From: Dictyocoela muelleri
Taxonomy: Eukaryota; Microsporidia
DNA: 13,867 nucleotides
NCBI GenBank assembly: GCA_016256075.1
Contig: SDVU01000401.1
Coordinates: 1 to 13,867 of the forward strand
Reading direction: 5' to 3'
Both the position numbers and the translations under genes were made by a program. The first letter of the stretch is position 1. The number at the start of each line of letters is the position of its first letter. The notes under the pieces are model-generated. The model was not told where the DNA came from and ran no database searches. It saw only the letters and a program-made list of their open reading frames with translations. This document shows positions 7,988 to 13,867 of this stretch, piece by piece.

Positions 7988-8599
7988 CCGGCATACGCCA
8001 ATAAAAAACACAAAAAAATATATGGTGTCCGTTTGTATACAAAAAGAATTCCTCAATCATTTAACAGGCCTTGAAAATGATAAAATTATTAGAAAAACAA
8101 ATCCATCCTTTTGTTCGTCTTCATTCGTTACAGCAAGAAAAATGAAAAATATAGAATACTAATCGAAAATAGAGAGTTATATAAAACAGCTATAAAAGCC
8201 GAGATTCTTACCCCCCATATCAACTTATATATTCGACCATAATGGCCCGTGCTTTTTTTTTCAAAATTGATCTAAAAAATGGTTTATCAAATCACTATGA
8301 AATATTCCAATGTAGAGAAACGTGGTTCTTTCTTTTGAACGATCCTACTCATCTTAAGCATGTCATTCGAATTCACGAATGCACCACGGACATTCAAATA
8401 TGCTATTATAAAAATATTAAGTGACTTAAATTACGTAAAGATATATCTTGATGATATTTTCGGTCATTCTCAAACTTTGGAAGATCATTATGAACATTTT
8501 AAGTTTTTTTATTTGAGAAAATTAAATCACACGGGATTTCAGTAAACTTCGATAAGTCGAATTTTGTATGTGAAGAAATTAAATATTTGTAATTATAAT
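7988..8599 (+). mobile_element. Ty3/gypsy gypsy-2: pre-RT segment copy 3 and reverse transcriptase
   Basis: Copy 3 of the repeated segment (7988-8067) runs on into reverse transcriptase: a finger-region strand near 8090-8170, the FKIDLKNG motif at about 8255-8285, and the active-site YLDDI box at about 8440-8460 (the YxDD-type catalytic aspartates). A conserved FDKS segment follows before the sequence is interrupted by element B. The enzyme would copy element RNA into DNA. The fossil is broken, with several breaks, and continues after 9164. Confidence 0.85.
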
Positions 8600-8607
8600 A
8601 AATAAAG
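8600..8607. repeat. Element B target-site duplication, left copy
   Basis: AAATAAAG here and AAATAAAA at 9157-9164 flank element B, matching at seven of eight positions. The elements on either side are the two halves of gypsy-2 reverse transcriptase. Confidence 0.7.
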
Positions 8608-8750
8608 GGCAAAAGTTAAATATACGGTTGGAGAGAAAATTATACGGTCGGTGTGAAAAATCAGCAGAAATTAATTATAAGGCAGGATAGAAAATTATAA
8701 GGTCATAGGTAAAAACTATAAGGTCGGAGGGAAAATTATAAGGGCGATAA
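8608..8750 (+). repeat. Left iteron array of element B
   Basis: About six spaced copies of a motif close to ATTATAAGGTCGGAGGGAAA, at roughly 20-30-bp spacing. The variable part reads ATACGGTTGGAGAGAA, ATACGGTCGGTGTGAA, ATAAGGCAGGATAGAA, ATAAGGTCATAGGTAA, ATAAGGTCGGAGGGAA and ATAAGGGCGATAAAAA in order. The alternating purine-rich core and AT spacer is what one expects of repeated protein-binding sites. Confidence 0.75.
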
Positions 8751-9047
8751 AAATTTATATTCTATACTTTTTAATCTGTAAAATTCATAAATCGTTGTAA
8801 AATAATCTTATAGAAATGTGTTTTTTATAATGTACCTTTATGGTATATTCATAAGATTTTTTAGGGGGTGTGTTTTAAATAAGATCCCAAAAAATTAACG
8901 ATTTATTCTTCCACTTTTTAATCTTTCGGCTTTTAATTTCCCCATCATTCTTTATTTTTTTTCCCTCCAATTTTAAATTAAAATTTTTGTCAATATTAAA
9001 CTTTCATAAGTTATCTACAACAAAATTCATATTATAGTGGCTAAAAT

Positions 9048-9156
9048 AAATTACCTCCACATTATAAATATATACCTCTCTTTTATAATTAACTCTTATT
9101 AATTTTTTTTCTCAGACCATATAATTTTTCCTCCGATCGTATATTTAAATTTTACC
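9048..9156 (-). repeat. Right iteron array of element B
   Basis: In the reverse complement at least four copies of the same motif follow the right tip: ATACGATCGGAGGAAA, ATATGGTCTGAGAAAA, ATAAAAGAGAGGTATA and ATAATGTGGAGGTAAT. A further weak copy (AATTGGAGGGAAAAAA) lies near 8960-8980, so the array may reach further in. Confidence 0.65.
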
Positions 9157-9164
9157 AAATAAAA

Positions 9165-10990
9165 AAAGCCAACACAATTGATATTTCCGATTTAAAGCTC
9201 AGAACACCTAAAACCAGAAAACAATTAGATAAATTGATAATTTTATTAATTGGTTTAGACCCTTTGCGCCCCATCTATATATAAAACCCGCACGGCTTTA
9301 TGATAAACTGAAGAAGGGAAACATAATTTTTCTCTTACATGCAACAAAAAAGAAAATAATTGGCGAAATAATATCTGAAATAAAATATGAGTGTATTAGC
9401 TACCCCTATCCTGAATAATCCTTTGAATTGAAATGTGACGCATCTGATGTAGGATTGGGTCCCATATTAACGCATCAAAAAAACTTGTTGGTATATTTAG
9501 CAAAAAATTTTCATAAATAAAAAAAAAATTATACTACGTATGATAAAGAAGCCCTATCAATACTGCTATCATTACAACATTTCAAACCCATAATCTACAA
9601 TTCAAAATTAAATATTTTCTCTGACTACAAAATTAATGTTATTAATGGTGATTTAAGCAAACGTGTAACCAGATGGAAAATACTAATAAAAAACTTTAAT
9701 TACGATTTCAGATATATTAAAAATGAAAGTAACATTGAAGCTGATCTTTTATCGTGAAATCTTAATGTCAATACAATAAAAACAAACTATTTACATACGA
9801 AAAGCAATCAGGAATCAAATCAAGATTCAAATCAAGATTCAAATCAAGATTCAAATCAAGATTTAAATCAAGATATTCTATTTACAAATAACATCTCAAA
9901 TTACAACAAGTTCATGCAAATACACGAAATTTTTGACATACTGGATACCATACACTAACAAAGATTTTATAAAACTACATACAAATCATAAAATTTCAAA
10001 AACTGATTCAGCAAATATGTTTTAACTGTATTACTTGCAACCGAGAAAAAAATTTCACACAAAAATACTGACATACCAATTGGATGACTGAAATTCCGGA
10101 GGTGGTAGAAACGGTTTGTGTTGACCTTATGGGTCCGATAAAACATCACACTTTCTTACAAATGATAACTCCCCCTATTTTCACATATTAGTAATGACAG
10201 ATTGCTTAACCAGATACTCTGAAATAAAAATAATCTACAACACAACCTCAAAAACAAGGATAAATGCACTGACTCAAAAATGGATCTCAAAGCACGGAAA
10301 ACCATCAAATATCCTTACCGACAATGGAAGTCTATTTGTATCAGTAAACTTTGAAAGATTCTACCTTGACAACAAAATAAAACATGTGCATTCTAGAATT
10401 TATAATCCGATGGGTAATTCAATAGTCGAATGAAGAAATCTTGAAGTCGGCTTAAAGTAGCGAGTAAATAAAGAGATAACTATGGCACATCTTGAGAAAG
10501 CTATTTGGAACCGCTTAACCTGTTTCACAACAGAATAATCAAACGATGCCTAGCCGAAATATTCTTAGACACACCGGTATTCTTAGAAAAATTTCCAATG
10601 AAAACAATTTATCCAGAGTCACTTAAATCATTATTAAAGATAAATATATTTCGAAATATCAGACGTCAAAACAAAAAAAAGAAAACTCATACATTTCTCG
10701 AAAGGCGAAAAACTTTTTATTAAAAATTCCAACTTAGACAAATTTGATGAAAAATGGGTAGTATCTTAGGAATTGATAGGATACTCAAAATCGAGAATAA
10801 TGTTATTATCAAAACATTTGAGAAAATCATTAAAATTCCGACTAAGCAAACACGACTGTTTAGAAGAGAGGGGAATGCTGTATGTACACAGCATGGTTAT
10901 GATAAAACGATATCCAATCTTAAAATCATCGATCCATCCAAAACTCAAAAGCATTAAAAAAATCAAAAAAGAAAATAAAAAAAATCAAAT
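9165..10990 (+). mobile_element. Ty3/gypsy gypsy-2: RT end, RNase H, integrase
   Basis: Continuation of the gypsy-2 pol fossil after element B. The RT/RNase H connection is at about 9165-9420 (TPKTRKQLDKLI, then an RPFAPHLY-like stretch). RNase H is at about 9425-9760, with KCDASDVGLG bearing the first catalytic Asp, DKEALSIL, and the end signature RYIKNESNIEADLLS. A Ser/Asn/Gln/Asp tandem repeat follows. The integrase zinc region ends in CITC near 10030. The integrase core is at about 10115-10440, with VDLMGPIK, VMTDCLTRYSE, ILTDNGS and NPMGNS. A C-terminal tail extends to about 10960. Several breaks; one of the more readable stretches is 10194-10433. Sequence motifs differ from gypsy-1, so this is a second family. 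Confidence 0.85.
9816..9874 (+). repeat. 12-bp tandem repeat, about five copies, inside gypsy-2
   Basis: The unit CAAATCAAGATT is repeated five times, the last slightly altered. Being a multiple of three, it codes a repeated Ser-Asn-Gln-Asp in the local reading frame. It sits in the linker between RNase H and integrase, where length variation would be tolerated. Confidence 0.92.
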
Positions 10991-11082
10991 AGTGTAGGAA
11001 AAATAAAAATTATTTAAAAGAATATTTATTTCTTGGAAGTTTTCTACCTCATGTATTCAAATAAAAAATTTTTCAACAAACC
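10991..11082 (+). other. Possible start of gypsy-2 3' LTR
   Basis: After the pol end a purine-rich run (AAAAAAGAAAATAAAAAAAA, about 10964-10984) precedes TGTAGG at about 10994, which would suit a polypurine tract and LTR start. The sequence reaches the E4 target site and would continue at 12230, where TATATAATTT could act as a TATA box. No second LTR copy is in the window, so this is inference. Confidence 0.3.
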
Positions 11083-11090
11083 ACGATCTC
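11083..11090. repeat. E4 target-site duplication, left copy
   Basis: ACGATCTC immediately before the opening GG of E4, repeated exactly at 12222-12229 immediately after its closing CC. Confidence 0.9.
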
Positions 11091-11166
11091 GGATCAGACG
11101 GTAAATTTTCCCCAGACTGATCAGACGGCAAATTTCCCCCCCCCAAAGTAATCAGAAGGCGAACTT
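11091..11166. repeat. E4 transposase-downstream end: two to three tandem terminal units
   Basis: Copy one (11091-11113) GGATCAGACGGTAAATTTTC with C-run. Copy two (11119-11144) GATCAGACGGCAAATTTC with a longer C-run. A degenerate third (11150-11166) reads AATCAGAAGGCGAACTT. All have the same orientation, C-run inward. Confidence 0.87.
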
Positions 11167-11309
11167 ACATTTCGTAACATTAATATATATAAATTAAAAA
11201 GAAATATAATAAGTTATATAAAAGAATAAATTTAAATTTATTTTCAAATAATTTATTGTTAACTTTTTCTTATTTTTATCAGTTGAAAAAAGCTTCTATT
11301 TAATTATTT

Positions 11310-12152
11310 TTATTGTTGTAATAAAAACAAAATTCTTTTAAGAATTTGGATCGATATCTACTTAGAACACCTTTTATTCTCTTAATTACAACCTTTAATT
11401 CATTATGAAATGATTACACAGCTTGTGTGTTCGCACCATAAAGTTGATTAATAAAATTAAATTTATGACATACAATATCATGTTTATAATCATAACTATT
11501 AAGAATGCATATGTCCTGTGTTTATCTGTCCAGATTGTACTATTTGGTGCAACTTGACTTAAAATAAATCGCAGTATAGTTTCTCTGGTTTTATCAGGTT
11601 CACTTTTGCAAAACCCTACTTATACCATTTATAACTTCAACAATACAAAGTGCATCAGTTCGATTAGTCGATGACCGTCCACTATGACTCTTACACTTAT
11701 AATTAAGCATAGTTTCATCTATTTGAACGATCCGACTAACCCCACCCAATTTATTGTCAGAATAATCAGGTTCGGAAATAACATCTACTAAACATTGAAT
11801 AATACGTTCAATTATTCTTCTATCTCTCCTTAAATAATTTTTGATTGAAAATATTGGCATTCTAGCTGCATAGATTATTATTACTTTAAAAATCAATCTT
11901 AAATCACAATCAAAATCTTTAAAAATGAGTTTGTGCGAATGCTTTTATATTTTTTATAAGATGCACAACTCCTATTCATACACCTCTATGCATTTCATCT
12001 TTATTGCGTGTATATTTTACCAAATTACACGATGAATTACATGATTGACATAAATAAAAATTATGCAAGTTATAGTTGCTCATAATATGATTGATAAAGG
12101 TTTTTATATTAGATGTATAACATAATTCTTCAATATTATCATTTATATTCAT
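11310..12152 (-). pseudogene. Merlin (ISXO2-like / IS1595) transposase remnant of E4
   Basis: On the minus strand the ATG at 12152-12150 opens MNINDNIEELCYTSNIKTF. The zinc ribbon follows with CQSC and CNSSC and a second Cys cluster in another frame (MNRSCASYKKYKSIRTNSF). The clean stretch 11896-11600 holds the start of the catalytic core, NKLGGVSRIVQIDETMLNYK with the first Asp, then SHSGRSSTNRTDALCIVE. Further on, IWTDKH-like sequence carries the second Asp near 11530. The third position reads NTQAV followed by TAA where E2 has GAG, so the catalytic Glu codon has become a stop. The tail resembles E2 (FHNELK, SRYRSKFLKEF). Several frameshifts and stops in all. Confidence 0.85.
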
Positions 12153-12176
12153 ACCCCTTCAAAAAATAAAAATAAT

Positions 12177-12221
12177 TATCAGACGGAAAATTTCCCCCAG
12201 GGAAAATTTGCCGTCTGATCC
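12177..12221. repeat. E4 transposase-upstream end: palindromic pair of terminal units
   Basis: The inner copy (12178-12198) ATCAGACGGAAAATTTCCCC and the outer copy (12200-12221) GGGAAAATTTGCCGTCTGAT then CC are reverse complements about A12199, with arms of about 20 bp and one or two mismatches. The outer copy is the terminus beside the ACGATCTC duplication. Confidence 0.9.
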
Positions 12222-12229
12222 ACGATCTC

Positions 12230-12474
12230 TATATAATTTACATTTACTTTGGCGTACACATTAGGTTACGTCACTATCCTTCTTTTATTAAGCAAATAAC
12301 TTTTAATTATACTAACTCTAGTTTATTTTTGAATAATGATATTATTTTAACTGAACTCAAGTTCATAAATAGCTTTTTAAGAACCAATATCATCTTAAAA
12401 AAAATAAATAGACAAAATAATAAATTTCAAAAAATCGATACGACAATTATCAAAACAAACTAAAATAATAAACA
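12230..12474. other. Non-coding gap between E4 and E5
   Basis: No coding sequence is recognised. It opens with TATATAATTT and could be the remainder of the gypsy-2 3' LTR interrupted by E4, with the remaining part towards 12470 plain flank. I see no repeat partner in the window. Confidence 0.3.
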
Positions 12475-12560
12475 GGCCTGTATAAAAGGAAAATTGACTG
12501 CTTTTGAGCAAATTGGGTGTTTTTAAAAAAATAGAAAAGATTAAATAAAAAATTAAATTA
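12475..12560 (+). repeat. E5 left terminal inverted repeat with doubled 18-bp motif
   Basis: Pairs with 13569-13655. Inside are two adjacent copies of an 18-bp motif, AATTGACTGCTTTTGAGC and AATTGGGTGTTTTTAAAA, a direct repeat within the inverted repeat. Confidence 0.75.
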
Positions 12561-12624
12561 AATAAAATAAAACTTTAGTGAAAGAGACATGATAAGAGTA
12601 AGAATATTTAAATTGCCGAATCGA

Positions 12625-13565
12625 ATTTAATTTATAGTCTCACAGATATCAGAGAAGCAGACTTCTCCGAATCTGACATCTATAGATTAAGTAGTGACAA
12701 TATAGAAGTGCTTGAGTTTTTTGTAAACAAAAACTCATTCCGAATGAAAAATTATGTGTGTTGTGTGGAAATAAAATGTCGTTATGTTGAATATAAAAAA
12801 CTTCAATTAAATAAGTTTGTTTAAAGCCATCTAGGAAAACTGTAAATCTAACATAATATACTTTTGTCTTTGCAGTCAAAATTAAGTTCCACAAGTTTAT
12901 AGTTTCAGTTTATGAATATATAAAGATTTAGAGATAAAGATTAAGAGATAAAGATTAAGAGATAAAGATTAATGCTAGAGAGTCGAAGATATATCGAAAG
13001 ACTTACCCAAATTTATTTGGTCTTTTTAGTGATATAATTGCAAATGAATTGATAAATATACAACAACCAATTGGTGGTATATATCCGAGTGGTACTAGAA
13101 CAATAATTAAAATTGATGAATCTCTTTTATTTAAAAGTAAATATAACAGAGAAGGATGGATAATAATCAATGGTACATTAGTGGTATAGAAAGAGGCACA
13201 GGAAATTGTTTTATGATTGCGGTTCCAAATAAGAATGCAACAAACATAATAACAATTCTTGAAAGATTTATTGCATCTGGTTCTATTTTAACTACAGATA
13301 GTTGGCGATATTATGATCGTACAATAGCTAATACTCATTTATATCCAAATATTCTATGATAAATTATTCTTTAAACTTGTATATTCACAGGATACTAGAG
13401 TTCACACGTAAAATATTGAGGTTTATTGTGGCCCAATCTATTTAAAAATTAAGAAAAAAACAAAGATCTTCACACATTCAAAATAGTGAATTACTTATTC
13501 TATTCCGGTGGATGTATAAGATCCATGAAACTAAATGATTTGACGAGCTTATTATTTTATTAAAC
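12625..13565 (+). pseudogene. Merlin (IS1595-type) transposase remnant of E5
   Basis: The N-terminal stretch (about 12629-12830) gives SLTDIREADFSESDIYRL, then a frameshift into a zinc pair CVLCGNKM. A linker (KIKFHKFIVSVYEYIKI) is followed by a 14-bp tandem repeat. The catalytic domain begins near 12980 with YPNLFGLFSDIIANEL, then IKIDESLLFKSKYNREG with the first Asp (about 13105). A one-base frameshift near 13150 leads into the clean stretch 13156-13357: WYISGIERGTGNC, a variable strand, and LTTDSWRYYD with the second Asp. After another frame change DTRVHT, a stop, then NIEVYCGP gives the Glu; the stop replaces the usual Gln of HTQNIE. All three acidic residues are still encoded, scattered over frames. 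No clear start codon. Confidence 0.83.
12925..12972 (+). repeat. 14-bp tandem repeat, about 3.4 copies, in E5 transposase
   Basis: The unit GATTAAGAGATAAA is repeated three times and a bit, the first copy with one change (GATTTA). The length is not a multiple of three, so each added copy shifts the frame; it lies between the N-terminal and catalytic regions of the E5 transposase remnant. Confidence 0.9.
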
Positions 13566-13568
13566 TTC

Positions 13569-13655
13569 TTAAATTTTTTTATTTCATCTTTTCTTATTTT
13601 TCAAAAACATCCAATTTGCTAAAAACATTCAATTCACCATATATACCACAGATCT
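13569..13655 (-). repeat. E5 right terminal inverted repeat with doubled 18-bp motif
   Basis: The reverse complement reads AATTGAATGTTTTTAGCA then AATTGGATGTTTTTGAAA, the same doubled motif as in the left end, and the outer part aligns with GGCCTGTATAAAAGG of the left tip. Confidence 0.72.
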
Positions 13656-13791
13656 TGTTGGTTAAAATTATTTACGTTTCTAATAAAATCTACCTTTACA
13701 ATTTTTATTTTTTATTATATTCATATTATAATGGAAGTTTGTGGCAACTTTTGTAAAATGGCCTGCCCAAAGGTCACTCTTAGATTAAAAA

Positions 13792-13867
13792 TTAAAAGTT
13801 AAAAGTTAAAAGTTAAAAGTTAAAAGTTAAAAGTTAAAAGTTAAAAGTTAAAAGTTAAAAGTTAAAA
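13792..13867 (+). repeat. (TTAAAAG)n heptamer array running off the window
   Basis: Nearly eleven perfect head-to-tail copies of TTAAAAG, preceded by a degenerate copy from about 13785. The 130 bases between E5 and the array hold nothing recognisable. The true length is unknown because the window ends inside it. Confidence 0.95.

Larger units (their letters stand above)
8608..9156. mobile_element. Non-autonomous Merlin-like element B (MITE) in gypsy-2
   Basis: 549 bp without coding capacity. The ends begin GG and are inverted: GGCAAAAGTTAAATATACGG on the left, and GGTAAAATTTAAATATACGA as the reverse complement of the right end. Imperfect matching continues for about 105 bp. The 8-bp flanking duplication (7/8) and the GG start fit the Merlin group, but the transposase that mobilised it is not identified, and its end sequence differs from E1-E5. 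Both ends contain arrays of a motif of about 20 bp. Confidence 0.75.
11091..12221 (-). mobile_element. Merlin DNA transposon E4
   Basis: A 1131-bp Merlin element with exact 8-bp target duplication (ACGATCTC, 11083-11090 and 12222-12229) and inverted ends GGATCAGACGG...CCGTCTGATCC, each followed inward by an AAATTTT-C-run block. The transposase remnant is on the minus strand. The upstream (right) end is a palindromic pair of terminal units and the downstream (left) end a tandem pair. It is close in length to E2 (1126 bp). It lies in non-coding sequence just past gypsy-2, possibly that element's LTR. Confidence 0.92.
12475..13655 (+). mobile_element. Diverged Merlin DNA transposon E5
   Basis: A transposase remnant on the plus strand lies between matching inverted ends. 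The left end starts GGCCTGTATAAAAGG; the right end, reverse complemented, starts AGATCTGTGGTATATATGG. Inward both carry AATTGACTG/AATTGAATG, AGCAAATTGG and TGTTTTT, then GAAAAGAT, for about 65-85 bp. No 8-bp target duplication is evident, so the outer tips are approximate. The ends and transposase differ clearly from E1-E4, so this is a separate Merlin lineage. Confidence 0.78.

Noticed and set aside
10766-10966. Minus-strand open frame opposite the integrase tail
   Set aside because: No recognisable motif; the plus strand carries the gypsy-2 C-terminal sequence.
12649-12894. Minus-strand open frame
   Set aside because: It is the shadow of the plus-strand E5 transposase N-terminal region, which shows the zinc pair and linker motifs.
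13785-13867. Calling the heptamer array a telomere
   Set aside because: The unit has a single G, unlike known telomeric repeats, and the window edge need not be a chromosome end.
1-13867. tRNA, rRNA or host protein genes
   Set aside because: Read through both strands; no cloverleaf, ribosomal RNA core or non-transposon protein family was recognised.

Overview
The window is very AT-rich and I see no host gene in it. It is a stack of decayed transposable elements, most of them inserted into one another. The mix is: Merlin/IS1595-type DNA transposons (ISXO2-like DDE transposases with an N-terminal zinc ribbon, 8-bp target duplications, ends beginning GG), one Mutator-like element (MULE) with a FLYWCH zinc finger, and remains of two different Ty3/gypsy LTR retrotransposons. 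This mix plus the base composition suggests a transposon-rich microsporidian genome. That assignment is inference; there is no rRNA or host protein here to anchor it.

Layout. 1-1551: Merlin copy E1 (transposase on +), cut by the window start, with very long palindromes at both ends. 1552-5107: gypsy-1 (RNase H, integrase), interrupted by Merlin E3 (2583-4752, transposase on -), which is itself interrupted by Merlin E2 (2664-3789, transposase on +). 5108-5234: AT-rich stretch, possibly the start of an LTR. 5235-10990: gypsy-2, in which a segment just upstream of reverse transcriptase occurs three times, separated by a non-coding foldback-ended element (A, about 5462-6220) and by the MULE (6399-7982). 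Reverse transcriptase follows and is split by a 549-bp non-autonomous element with iteron-like ends (B, 8608-9156); then RNase H, a 12-bp tandem repeat and integrase. About 10994-12470: putative gypsy-2 3' LTR or flank, interrupted by Merlin E4 (11091-12221, transposase on -). 12475-13655: a diverged Merlin, E5 (transposase on +). 13792-13867: a (TTAAAAG)n heptamer array running off the window.

The most interesting signal is in the ends of E2, E3 and E4. In each, a roughly 23-bp terminal unit (outer GGATC, inner AAATTTTCCCC-like) is present twice at both ends. At the end upstream of the transposase the two copies form an inverted pair (a near-perfect palindrome); at the downstream end they are a direct tandem pair. 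The same asymmetric arrangement holds in three copies whose unit sequences and orientations differ, so it looks like a designed feature of this lineage and not chance. E1 has palindromes of about 310 bp, E5 has doubled 18-bp motifs in both ends, and B has arrays of about 20-bp motifs, so multiplied end sites recur in different forms.

Nothing here looks active: every transposase read has stops or frameshifts, and both retroelements are broken. Relative order of insertion is clear at several points: gypsy-1 before E3 before E2, gypsy-2 before B, and very probably gypsy-1 before E1.
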